A stretch of 64,000 nt of DNA from an uncultured Oscillospiraceae bacterium (GTDB lineage: Bacteria > Bacillota > Clostridia > Oscillospirales > Acutalibacteraceae), in NCBI GenBank assembly GCA_900542575.1, contig UQOE01000007.1, forward strand, positions 1 through 64,000, written 5' to 3'. A model generated the notes under the pieces. That model was not told the DNA's origin and did not search any database. It was given only the letters and a program-made list of their open reading frames with translations. Position 1 is the first letter of the stretch; every line of letters begins with the position of its first letter. This document shows, piece after piece, positions 1 to 6,782 of the stretch. The position numbers and the translations under genes were made by a program.

Positions 1-87
1 TATTCCCGTATTTCGAGAAGAAAAAGCAAATTGGTTTTGAGAGGACTATAAATTCAAGTTTGTCGAGCAAAGGAGGTGCTGTAACAG

Positions 88-516
88 ATGGATGAACATT
101 CCTATGACGATATAATCAATCTGCCGAATCCGACATCGAAGAACCATCCTCGTATGTCACTTCACGACAGAGCAGCACAGTTTGCACCTTTTGCGGCACT
201 TACAGGACACGATGCAGCCATTAAAGAGACTGCAAGGCTAACAGATGAACGGTTAGAGTTAAGCGATGAAGTCATTATGAAATTAAATGACCAATTAAAT
301 ATGATTAGAGATAATATCGGCACAGAACAGGAAATATCAATAACTTATTTCGTGCCTGATGATAAAAAATCCGGAGGAGCATATCTCACGCATTCCGGCA
401 TAGTGAAAAAGATTGATGAATTTGAACGCAAACTGATTATGCAGGATGAAACAGTAATTCCGACTGAACAAATCAGCGTGATACAGGGAGAAATGTTCAA
501 AGGACTATATGAGTAA
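88..516 (+). CDS. YolD-like family protein of the conjugative element
   Basis: This 142-residue protein has the YolD-like signature near its N terminus: a short segment containing HPRMSLHDRAAQFAPFAAL (about residues 20-38), then a mixed alpha/beta C-terminal half. YolD-like proteins commonly sit beside Y-family DNA polymerases in Firmicute mobile elements and are thought to be tied to damage-induced mutagenesis; the biochemical role is unknown. A strong Shine-Dalgarno (GGAGG, 8 nt before ATG) fixes the start. A frame open from base 3 to the stop at 95 overlaps this start and may be the tail of an upstream gene, perhaps the polymerase, but it is too short to identify. The WYL regulator follows 20 nt downstream, so the two are probably co-transcribed. 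Confidence 0.75.
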   Translation: MDEHSYDDIINLPNPTSKNHPRMSLHDRAAQFAPFAALTGHDAAIKETARLTDERLELSDEVIMKLNDQLNMIRDNIGTEQEISITYFVPDDKKSGGAYLTHSGIVKKIDEFERKLIMQDETVIPTEQISVIQGEMFKGLYE

Positions 517-536
517 TAGCTTGGAAAGGGCAAACA

Positions 537-1538
537 ATGGAAACAAAGCCGAGAATATTATACTTAAAGAAAATATTAGAGGAACGAACGGACGAGGAAC
601 ATCCGCTTTCGACGACGCAGCTAATCAATATATTGAATGATGAATACGGAATATCTGCACATAGAACGACGGTCACAAAAGATATTGCTGCACTTCAGGA
701 GTTTGGAATGGATATTGTTACTATCCATTCTACTCAGAGCAAATACTTTGTAGCCAGTCGTAAGTTTGAATTGCCGGAACTGAAACTGCTGATAGATGCA
801 GTGGAGTCATCGAAGTTTATTACAAAGAAGAAAAGCAAAACGCTGATTGAGAAGATACATACGATGACCAGTCCGGGGCAGGTGGCAAAGTTGAAGCGTA
901 ATAACTATGTGGTCAATCGAATTAAGCCGGATAATGAGCAGATATATTATATCATTGACGCTATAAACGATGCCATCAATACAGGTAAACAGATTTCTTT
1001 TCAGTATTATGATTATACCGGATTAAAGAAAAAGGTTCTGAAGAACAAGGGCGAAGTGTATAAGCTCAGCCCGTATAAACTTCTCTGGTGTGGGGACTAT
1101 TATTATGTTCTCGGATATTCAGAGAAGAAAAGCAAGGTTATCAATTTCAGGGTAGACCGTATTGCTTCCAAGCCGGAGATATTGGATAAAGATATTATTC
1201 CTATGCCGGATGATTTTGATATTGAGAATTACACAAAGGAAGTTTTCTTTATGTTCTCAGGCGAGAAAGTTCTTGTGGATTTACGGTGTGATAACAGCTT
1301 GATGAAAACAATGGTTGACCGTTTTGGAGAAGATGTGACAACCCTTGCGTATGATATGACTTCTTTCAGAGTACAGACCGAAGTATCAGCCAGTCCGACC
1401 TTTTTTGGTTGGGTGTTTGGCTTTAATGGCAAGGTACAAATACTTGCACCGGAAAGTGTGAAAGAACAGTACAGGCAGATGATTGCACAAGCCGATGAGG
1501 GTATGCAGCAAAAAGAAAACAAAGAACAGGAAATCTAA
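537..1538 (+). CDS. WYL-domain transcriptional regulator
   Basis: This is a 333-residue regulator. An N-terminal winged helix (about residues 5-70, including LSTTQLINILNDEYGIS) is followed by a WYL domain (about 140-215) and the usual C-terminal WYL extension. The domain shows the YKLSPYKLLWCGDYYYVLG segment and a downstream FRVDRI motif. WYL domains bind ligands, often nucleic-acid fragments, and regulate phage defence, DNA damage or mobile-element functions; the ligand here is not known. The start ATG has a GGAAAGGG site upstream. Directly behind the YolD-like gene, it probably belongs to a damage-responsive module of the element. Confidence 0.9.
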   Translation: METKPRILYLKKILEERTDEEHPLSTTQLINILNDEYGISAHRTTVTKDIAALQEFGMDIVTIHSTQSKYFVASRKFELPELKLLIDAVESSKFITKKKSKTLIEKIHTMTSPGQVAKLKRNNYVVNRIKPDNEQIYYIIDAINDAINTGKQISFQYYDYTGLKKKVLKNKGEVYKLSPYKLLWCGDYYYVLGYSEKKSKVINFRVDRIASKPEILDKDIIPMPDDFDIENYTKEVFFMFSGEKVLVDLRCDNSLMKTMVDRFGEDVTTLAYDMTSFRVQTEVSASPTFFGWVFGFNGKVQILAPESVKEQYRQMIAQADEGMQQKENKEQEI

Positions 1539-1554
1539 CACTCCAAAGCATACG

Positions 1555-1701
1555 ATGTCAAGAAACGGCAGAATCTTCTTGAAAAGCTCGCAGTATGAAT
1601 ATGCCGAGGGCGTGGAGTTTGAAGTTTATCCGTCTGCGGATACAACCGACCCAAACTATTATTGTGAAAATTTGTTAGCCGTGAACGAAAAAGCTGAGTA
1701 A
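1555..1701 (+). CDS. Small hypothetical protein of the element
   Basis: A 48-codon frame beginning MSRNGRIFLKSS and ending NEKAE lies between the WYL gene and the XRE promoter. I do not recognise it. No convincing Shine-Dalgarno precedes the ATG, and the frame stays open upstream into the WYL gene, so it could be the remnant of a longer protein or not translated. The acidic, aromatic composition (EVYPSAD, PNYYCENL) looks protein-like rather than random. Confidence 0.3.
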   Translation: MSRNGRIFLKSSQYEYAEGVEFEVYPSADTTDPNYYCENLLAVNEKAE

Positions 1702-1724
1702 TAAGGACAGCAACTGCGAGTTGC

Positions 1725-1753
1725 TTGTTTGAGATAATGCGTGAGACTATAAT
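1725..1753 (+). promoter_or_regulatory. Sigma-70 promoter of the XRE regulator
   Basis: TTGTTT (1725-1730) and TATAAT (1748-1753) are separated by 17 bp, with a GGGAGG ribosome-binding site and ATG 26 nt further on. This suggests the XRE gene starts its own transcript. Confidence 0.6.
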
Positions 1754-1778
1754 AAAGGTGTAAGGGAGGTACTGCATA

Positions 1779-2546
1779 ATGGATACAAAACAGGTTATAC
1801 TTGAACTTCGCACTCAAAAGGGAATGTCGCAGGATGAGCTTGCAGAAAAAGTTTTTGTAAGTCGTCAGGCAGTTTCACGTTGGGAAAACGGAGAAACAGT
1901 TCCGAATACGGAAACATTGAAATTGCTGTCAAAAGTATTAGATGTTTCCATAAATACACTTTTAGGCTCACCGAGAAAGCTTATTTGTCAATGCTGCGGA
2001 ATGCCGCTTGAAGATGATGATATTATCGGACACAATCACGACGGTTCTTTCAACGAGGACTATTGTAAGTGGTGTTATGCCGATGGAACATATACTTACA
2101 ATGATATGGACGATTTGATTGAAGTTTGTGTTAAGAATATGGTAAGCGAGAATTTCACGGAGGAACAAGCCCGTTCTTATATGAAAGAGCTGCTTCCTAC
2201 TTTGGATTACTGGAAGAAATATGATGAGCTTAGTGATAACGGTCAGTTTGAAGAATTCAAGAAAAAGTTAATCAATGAAATTAACGAATTGAATGTTGAC
2301 GGAATGCCAAAGGTGGAAAAACTGAATACCCTTGTGGGAAAGTATGTGAATCTTGAGTACCGGCTTCCGAATGGGCAAGCGGCTAAGTTTTTGAATGAGG
2401 CAAAGACATATCTGGGCAATCAGCTTGAATGTGAATACGGCGGCGATAGATGTTTCGGCGTTGTTGCAGATATGGATTTTATTCTTATTTGCACTTATGA
2501 AGAAGACGGTAAGAATCCGGAACTTGTATTGTATAAGAAAAGATGA
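1779..2546 (+). CDS. XRE-family regulator with a C-terminal zinc ribbon
   Basis: This 255-residue protein starts with an XRE helix-turn-helix (about residues 7-60; DELAEKVFVSRQAVSRWENG is the recognition region). A putative zinc-ribbon domain follows (about 68-140), with CQCCGMPL and a later CKWC as metal ligands. The C-terminal 80 residues end in an acidic beta-rich stretch I cannot assign. Similar XRE plus zinc-ribbon proteins are frequent in Clostridia, and the ribbon probably senses a metal or binds a partner. It has its own promoter and GGGAGG site and is followed by a terminator, so it is a monocistronic unit. Confidence 0.85.
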   Translation: MDTKQVILELRTQKGMSQDELAEKVFVSRQAVSRWENGETVPNTETLKLLSKVLDVSINTLLGSPRKLICQCCGMPLEDDDIIGHNHDGSFNEDYCKWCYADGTYTYNDMDDLIEVCVKNMVSENFTEEQARSYMKELLPTLDYWKKYDELSDNGQFEEFKKKLINEINELNVDGMPKVEKLNTLVGKYVNLEYRLPNGQAAKFLNEAKTYLGNQLECEYGGDRCFGVVADMDFILICTYEEDGKNPELVLYKKR

Positions 2547-2606
2547 GGATAGAGAAAAATAGTAAGCCATTGGAGTTAATGATTTCAGTGCAAGCAAAGA
2601 AATTTT

Positions 2607-2641
2607 GAGGTGTTAGCAAATTGCGACACCTCTTTTCTTTT
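2607..2641 (+). terminator. Rho-independent terminator after the XRE gene
   Basis: GAGGTGT (2607-2613) pairs with ACACCTC (2626-2632) and is followed by a T-rich run. It separates the XRE regulator from the LexA-type gene. Confidence 0.75.
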
Positions 2642-2686
2642 GCGAAAAACCTACTTGAAAAATTTTTCGTATCAGGTATAACAAAA

Positions 2687-2713
2687 CTATCGAAAGCAAA
2701 CTGCTTCCGATAG
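2687..2713. promoter_or_regulatory. Inverted repeat upstream of lexA-like gene, possible operator
   Basis: CTATCGAAAGCA and TGCTTCCGATAG form a 12-bp dyad with one mismatch and a 3-nt centre, 21 nt before the start codon. There is no T-run, so it does not look like a terminator. Its place suggests an autoregulatory operator. It does not match the usual Firmicute LexA box (GAAC-N4-GTTC), so a different specificity would have to be assumed. Confidence 0.4.
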
Positions 2714-2734
2714 AAAAGAAAGCGAGGTGCAGGT

Positions 2735-3334
2735 ATGAGAAGCAAGAGTCCTGAACTTATGAGTGAGATAAAAAAGTATATCGAGAATTATTACCTGCAA
2801 AACAGACAATCCCCATCGACTACAAAGATTGCTGAAGCTGTTGGCATTGCCAGAGGTACAGCATATAAATACTTGGTAGAGATGGCTGAGAAGAATATGA
2901 TTGAGTATGACGGGCAGGAGATTCGTACTAATGTGACCTGTAAGTACAGTGGCGAACAGACACAGACGCCGATTGTAGGTTCTATTCCTTGTGGCAGTCC
3001 TCAGTATGAGGAAGAAAATATTGAAGAATATGTATCACTTCCTACTGCTATTTTCGGCAAAGGAGATTTCTTTATATTAAGAGCAAGCGGTCAGTCTATG
3101 ATTGAAGCAGGGATTGATGACGGCGACCTTGTGGTTGTCAAAAAGCAGGTAGAAGCCAAAGATGGCGATATAGTAGTTGCCCTTGTGGATAATCAGAATA
3201 CATTGAAACGCTACTTCAGAGATGATGAGAATAAGAAAATCATTCTCCACCCGGAAAATAAGAAGATGAAAGACATCATTGTAGATGATTGTTGCATTCA
3301 GGGTGTGGCTTGTCACATCATCAAAGAACTATAA
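2735..3334 (+). CDS. lexA: LexA-type SOS repressor of the element
   Basis: This is a 199-residue LexA-like protein. A winged helix (about residues 5-60) precedes an S24 autoprotease domain. Catalytic Ser121 lies in GQSM and Lys158 in TLKRYF. The self-cleavage point aligns with Cys86-Gly87 (SIPCGSP) rather than the usual Ala-Gly of LexA. The spacing of bond, Ser and Lys fits LexA, so cleavage on RecA activation is expected. As an element-borne copy it probably couples excision or transfer to host DNA damage, together with the adjacent ImmA/IrrE protease. The start has a GCGAGGTG site 8 nt upstream. Confidence 0.88.
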   Translation: MRSKSPELMSEIKKYIENYYLQNRQSPSTTKIAEAVGIARGTAYKYLVEMAEKNMIEYDGQEIRTNVTCKYSGEQTQTPIVGSIPCGSPQYEEENIEEYVSLPTAIFGKGDFFILRASGQSMIEAGIDDGDLVVVKKQVEAKDGDIVVALVDNQNTLKRYFRDDENKKIILHPENKKMKDIIVDDCCIQGVACHIIKEL

Positions 3335-3348
3335 CAGAGGACAGACGA

Positions 3349-3468
3349 ATGAGAACACTTGAAGGAATTCGCTATCTAATCAATTTGGATAGTGCGGAAA
3401 TACAACAGAACTTTGCCGGAGGAGTTGCACCGCCGGACAAGGTGGAGTCGGAGGTGGACACAACTTGA
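3349..3468 (+). CDS. Small 39-residue protein between lexA and immA genes
   Basis: An ATG with an AGAGGA site upstream opens a 39-codon frame starting MRTLEGIRYLINLD. Its stop codon overlaps the TTG start of the next gene (TTGA), a layout typical of translational coupling. I do not recognise a family. The ribosome-binding site and stop-start overlap argue that it is translated; it may act as an adaptor or only as a coupling leader. Confidence 0.45.
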   Translation: MRTLEGIRYLINLDSAEIQQNFAGGVAPPDKVESEVDTT

Positions 3469-4190
3469 GTATTTATATGTCAAGAGCCGAGTTGGAAGAA
3501 ATCAGCGAAGGCTTGATAACAGCTTATGCTAATAAGTTTAGCAATCGAGTGATTCAATCCATCGACATAGAACATTTCATTACAGAATTTCTTATGTTAC
3601 GAATTGAATACGCTTCTTTCGCAGAAGATGATGCAGGCAGGATTGGCTTTCTGGCAGATGGAGCAACACCACTGCTGGTACATCAGGACGGAAAAATTAT
3701 TCCCTTTGTTTTCCCGAAAGATACCATCGTACTTGATAAATTTCTTCTTGCTGAAAAGGAGCAGGGACGTCGCAGGTTTACAATGGCACACGAAGCGTCA
3801 CATCATATCTTGAGTAAGATGTATGCAATGCCGAGTGAAGGACGCTTTCATGCAGAGTATGACAGTGAGCGTAGTTATTCCAAAGAGGAACTGGCTCAGA
3901 TGTTTGCGTCTGTTGAGTGGCAGGCAGATACAATGGGAGCTTCGCTTCTTATGCCGAGAAGAATTATTGAAAATGCCTTGGCGAAATATAATCAGTCAAA
4001 TCCGATAAAGGTCTATGGCGATAATACCATTACTTCAAAGGATAAAGCAGTTATCCGCAGAATGGCAGCTTATATCGGAGTATCTTATACAGCCTTGGTT
4101 ATCAGATTGAGAGATATGGGACTATTTGAGTATCACAATATCCTTGAGTACATTTCCAATGAGTTAAATCTGGGAGGTGTTTCACAATGA
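3465..4190 (+). CDS. ImmA/IrrE family metallopeptidase
   Basis: This 241-residue protein has the zinc-protease motif HEASH (His109-Glu110-Ala-Ser-His113) in the context RRFTMAHEASHHIL, with the likely third ligand region around EWQADTMGASLLMP. ImmA of ICEBs1 cleaves the element repressor ImmR, and IrrE/PprI cleaves DdrO after DNA damage. By analogy this enzyme may inactivate a repressor of this element; the LexA-type and XRE-type regulators are candidate substrates. The TTG start is chosen because GGAGG lies 10 nt before it and the codon overlaps the preceding stop. An internal ATG at 3477 is the alternative. The next gene overlaps by ATGA. Confidence 0.88.
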   Translation: MSIYMSRAELEEISEGLITAYANKFSNRVIQSIDIEHFITEFLMLRIEYASFAEDDAGRIGFLADGATPLLVHQDGKIIPFVFPKDTIVLDKFLLAEKEQGRRRFTMAHEASHHILSKMYAMPSEGRFHAEYDSERSYSKEELAQMFASVEWQADTMGASLLMPRRIIENALAKYNQSNPIKVYGDNTITSKDKAVIRRMAAYIGVSYTALVIRLRDMGLFEYHNILEYISNELNLGGVSQ

Positions 4191-4435
4191 GGTTACAGAC
4201 TCAGGTAGCACCTGAAATACAAAAGAGATTGCTTCTGTCAAGAGTAGAAGCAGAAAGTCTGAAAGAGCGTGATATTCTCTGCCCGACTTGCGGGTTCAGG
4301 ATACAAAGAGTATTTTCAGACGCAACCGGACATTTGAGTGTGAAGTGTCAGAAATGCAAGAATGTCCATATCTTAAATCTCGCTTACTTCCGCAGAATCC
4401 GCAGGAACGGATATGGCAGGAATTACAGGCGATGA
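4187..4435 (+). CDS. Small zinc-ribbon protein
   Basis: This 82-residue protein has two Cys pairs (CPTCGF near residue 32 and CQKCKN near 55), forming a single treble-clef or ribbon of the Com/MJ0042 kind, followed by a basic Arg-rich tail (FRRIRRNGYGRNYRR). Such proteins usually bind nucleic acid. It is coupled to the ImmA gene by an ATGA overlap with GGGAGG upstream, so it is likely made with the protease. No specific function can be assigned. Confidence 0.6.
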   Translation: MRLQTQVAPEIQKRLLLSRVEAESLKERDILCPTCGFRIQRVFSDATGHLSVKCQKCKNVHILNLAYFRRIRRNGYGRNYRR

Positions 4436-4507
4436 ATATTACAAGTAAATATCGAAACGATTTCTAATCGAGTAAGCGGAGATAAGCAATTTATTTGCTA
4501 AACTACC

Positions 4508-4580
4508 AAGCACCGTACGAAGCCGGATAAGTGAAGAATAGAAGTATTCTTTGCTGTCCAGATTCGACGGTGCTTTTTTT
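4508..4580 (+). terminator. Long structured terminator after the ImmA operon
   Basis: AAGCACCGT plus CGAA (4508-4521) pair with TTCG plus ACGGTGCTT (4563-4575), followed by a T7 run. The 41-nt interior holds a smaller hairpin (GAATA/TATTC). It may close the ImmA transcript or act as an attenuator in the long leader of the sigma-like gene. Confidence 0.65.
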
Positions 4581-4618
4581 GTTGCTGTTTTATTCGATTA
4601 TGCTTCGTGCAGTATTAG

Positions 4619-4655
4619 GTCTTTTCCCTTACTTGGGAAAGGACTTTTATGTTTT
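4619..4655 (+). terminator. Second terminator-like hairpin in the leader region
   Basis: GTCTTTTCCC (4619-4628) pairs over 10 bp, with one G-T wobble, with GGGAAAGGAC (4635-4644) and is followed by a T-rich tract. It lies between the long terminator and the ribosome-site hairpin, so the 311-nt gap 4436-4746 holds three successive hairpins and no gene that I can see. Confidence 0.5.
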
Positions 4656-4687
4656 ATAACGCATGGCAGTGCCAGATAGCTGAGTAC

Positions 4688-4744
4688 CCGTAATCTCCGA
4701 ATTTTGAAACTTATCAATTTTTCAAAATTCAAAGGAGATTACGG
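4688..4744 (+). promoter_or_regulatory. Hairpin sequestering the ribosome-binding site of the sigma-like gene
   Basis: CCGTAATCTCC plus GAATTTTGAA (4688-4708) is perfectly complementary to TTCAAAATTC plus GGAGATTACGG (4721-4744), giving 21 bp with a 3-nt bulge and a 12-nt loop. The Shine-Dalgarno GGAG (4734-4737) of the gene at 4747 lies inside the stem. There is no T-run. The structure should block translation until it is opened by a ribosome, a protein or another RNA. Confidence 0.75.
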
Positions 4745-4746
4745 AA

Positions 4747-5334
4747 ATGACAAACAAACTTACATTAACAGAACAAGAAGAATTATTTGCAAAGGATTGT
4801 AAACTGATAAACCTTAAATACGAATATAACGGTTATACCGGAGATGAAAAATGGGCGATTATTACGGAATTGTCTGTAAAAGAGCTTTGGGAGAAGTATC
4901 CCCTTGTTATAGAAAGATATTCTCCGTTTGTACATCTTTCCATTGCACAGGGAGAGGTAATTGACGATGCAAACCGAAATGAGGACAAGTATGCAAAGAG
5001 AAGTAGTCGCACACTTGACTGCTATGGATATGACGATGAAATGTCCTCACAGTTCCATAAAGAACTTGCCATTATGTTTGACGACCCGTTTGAAAGAGCA
5101 GAGGAAGAAAGGCTTGAACTGGAAAGAGAAGAATTGCGTCAGTGTGAAATCAGGAAAGCAAGGATAGCACTTTCAATGTTGCAGCCACTTCAAAGGGAAC
5201 GCCTTATGAAGAATGTATGCTGCGGTCTGAGTTCCAGAGCGATTGCAAAGCAGGAGGGCGTATATTACAGCTCCGTGGATAAGTCTATTGCAGCGGCAAA
5301 GAAAAACTTTATCAAATTTTATGAAAATCTCTGA
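4747..5334 (+). CDS. Sigma-70-like factor of Tn916-type elements
   Basis: This 195-residue protein ends in a helix-turn-helix like sigma region 4 (about residues 140-190; LQPLQRERLMKNVCCGLSSR, then AIAKQEGVYYSSVDKSIAAA). A highly charged helix (EERLELEREELRQCEIRKAR) precedes it. The architecture matches the sigma-like regulators found near the int end of Tn916/Tn1549 elements, which control element gene expression. Translation is probably tightly controlled, because its ribosome-binding site is buried in a 21-bp hairpin. DNA targets are not known. Confidence 0.75.
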   Translation: MTNKLTLTEQEELFAKDCKLINLKYEYNGYTGDEKWAIITELSVKELWEKYPLVIERYSPFVHLSIAQGEVIDDANRNEDKYAKRSSRTLDCYGYDDEMSSQFHKELAIMFDDPFERAEEERLELEREELRQCEIRKARIALSMLQPLQRERLMKNVCCGLSSRAIAKQEGVYYSSVDKSIAAAKKNFIKFYENL

Positions 5335-5439
5335 TTTTGGGTGTGCATTTCAGCCCCCTTTGTCCAAATGAGTGAAGGGGTTATTTCATTCCGGATACGA
5401 ATGACACTTTAAAAATTAGATTCTTGTGAGGTTATGTAT

Positions 5440-6006
5440 ATGAAAGAAAAAATGATTTGTCGTGGGGATTTATTCTACTATGACTTTGGAGATAACAGTG
5501 GTTCAGTACAAAGCGGAGAGCGTCCGGTGCTTGTAGTTCAGGCGGACGATTATAACCAGAATGCTCCGACGATTATTGTTGCAGCGGTTACAAGTGTAAT
5601 CAAGAAAAGATATTTACCATCGCACATTATTCTTGGCGAGGAGTTTGGACTGAAGAAACCGTCAATGGTTCTTCTGGAGCAGATACGGACAGTCAATAGA
5701 GAGGATTTGCGTGAATACATAGGTACGGTAGATGACGATAAACTTTTCAGGCAGATAAACGCAACTTTGAAAAAGACTTTTGGACTTTGGGTTTACAAGC
5801 CGGAGGGGAAAGAAAATATTCGCTGCCTATGCCCGAAGTGCCTGAATGATTACATCCACAATCCGGACTATATTGTAAGGCGACTTGACCCATTTGCAAA
5901 GCGAAAAGACAGATGTGATAAGTGTGATGGAGATGGTTGGGATTATGTTGTTACCGACAGATATTCATCAAAGAAAGAAAAGAGGGGAAGCAATGACAGA
6001 AAATAA
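5440..6006 (+). CDS. PemK/MazF-like protein with C-terminal zinc ribbon
   Basis: The N-terminal 115 residues form a PemK/MazF fold: RGDLFYYDFG at the start, then GERPVLVVQADDYN and SMVLLEQIRTVNREDL. These are the typical strand and active-site regions of mRNA interferases. A C-terminal extension (about 125-170) carries two Cys pairs, CPKC and CDKC, as a zinc ribbon. No antitoxin gene is adjacent, so it may be a regulatory relative rather than an active toxin. Of two ATGs (5434 and 5440) I prefer 5440, because GAGG lies 8 nt before it but only 2 nt before the other. The C terminus overlaps the next gene by 14 nt. Confidence 0.75.
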   Translation: MKEKMICRGDLFYYDFGDNSGSVQSGERPVLVVQADDYNQNAPTIIVAAVTSVIKKRYLPSHIILGEEFGLKKPSMVLLEQIRTVNREDLREYIGTVDDDKLFRQINATLKKTFGLWVYKPEGKENIRCLCPKCLNDYIHNPDYIVRRLDPFAKRKDRCDKCDGDGWDYVVTDRYSSKKEKRGSNDRK

Positions 6007-6199
6007 AATCATTATTCCTATCTGGAAGAAGTCCAATCTTACAGTAGAAGAAGCCGCAGCTTATTGTGGTATTGGCTCAAGAAAATTAAGAGAAATGTCC
6101 GACTCGGAGTTTTGCCCTTTTGTTCTTTGGAATGGAAGTAAGCGACTGATTAAAAGAAGAAAACTGGACGAATATCTTGATAATGCGTATTCGATATAG
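5993..6199 (+). CDS. Excisionase-like DNA-binding protein 1
   Basis: This 68-residue protein has the Tn916 Xis-type fold: IPIWKKSNLTVEEAAAYCGI, then a winged helix with CPFVLWNGSKRLIKRRKLDEYL. Xis proteins bend the element ends and steer integrase towards excision. The start is set by AGGGGAAG just upstream; the gene begins inside the PemK-like frame, suggesting coupled translation. A terminator follows, which separates it from the two further copies. Confidence 0.8.
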   Translation: MTENKIIIPIWKKSNLTVEEAAAYCGIGSRKLREMSDSEFCPFVLWNGSKRLIKRRKLDEYLDNAYSI

Positions 6200-6215
6200 C
6201 TGATTTGTAAAATGT

Positions 6216-6257
6216 GCGATGGGTCGGTTCGCATAATAGGCTCATCGCCATTTTTTA
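6216..6257 (+). terminator. Terminator between excisionase copies 1 and 2
   Basis: GCGATG (6216-6221) pairs with CATCGC (6243-6248), with additional pairing inside, followed by a T6 run. It lies in the 99-nt gap after the first excisionase gene. Confidence 0.55.
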
Positions 6258-6298
6258 ATTATCATAAGGGTAGAAAAAAACAAGGAGGTGCTTCCGTA

Positions 6299-6526
6299 AT
6301 GGCAGATACAGAAAAGATTATCCGAAAAAAATATGATGTGCCGATATGGCATAAGTCTAATTTGACGATTGATGAAGCAGTTGAATATTCTGGCATAGGT
6401 AGAGAAAGACTGAGAAAACTGACAAGCCAAGAAGAATGCCCATTTGTTCTTCATATAGGAAATCGTCGAATGATTAAGAGGAGGATTTTTGATGAATACA
6501 TTGAAAAACTTACTTTCCTTGAATGA
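6299..6526 (+). CDS. Excisionase-like DNA-binding protein 2
   Basis: This 75-residue protein is collinear with copy 1: VPIWHKSNLTIDEAVEYSGI, then CPFVLHIGNRRMIKRRIFDEYI. A strong AAGGAGGTG site precedes the ATG. It is clearly a paralogue of the first and third copies but diverged in sequence, so it probably has a separate DNA site or regulatory job. Its end overlaps the start of copy 3 by 35 nt. Confidence 0.78.
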   Translation: MADTEKIIRKKYDVPIWHKSNLTIDEAVEYSGIGRERLRKLTSQEECPFVLHIGNRRMIKRRIFDEYIEKLTFLE

Positions 6527-6773
6527 TGATGAACGCTTACTTGCCGAAGTAAGAACATATCAGGAAAAACTCATAAGCAATGCTGAAGAACCGATATGGG
6601 AAAGAAAGTGGCTGACAATCGAAGAAGCCGCAGCATATTCCGGTATAGGAAGAACGAAGTTGCGTGAGTTGTCTAATCAAGCAGGTTGTCCCTTTGCAAT
6701 ATGGATAGGCAACAAAATTCATATTGTGAGGAAACGACTGGACAAATATATAGATAAGCAGTTTAGAATTTAG
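6492..6773 (+). CDS. Excisionase-like DNA-binding protein 3, with N-terminal extension
   Basis: This 93-residue protein adds about 30 residues (LNDDERLLAEVRTYQEKLIS) before the excisionase domain (PIWERKWLTIEEAAAYSGI, then CPFAIWIGNKIHIVRKRLDKYI). AGAGGAGG ends 7 nt before the chosen ATG; a TTG at 6489 is the alternative. Directly upstream of int by 9 nt, it is the best candidate for the true Xis that partners the integrase. Confidence 0.8.
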   Translation: MNTLKNLLSLNDDERLLAEVRTYQEKLISNAEEPIWERKWLTIEEAAAYSGIGRTKLRELSNQAGCPFAIWIGNKIHIVRKRLDKYIDKQFRI

Positions 6774-6782
6774 GAGGATACA

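Noticed and set aside
2687..2713. Dyad before lexA as a terminator
   Set aside because: There is no T-run after the stem, and a proper terminator lies 46 nt upstream.
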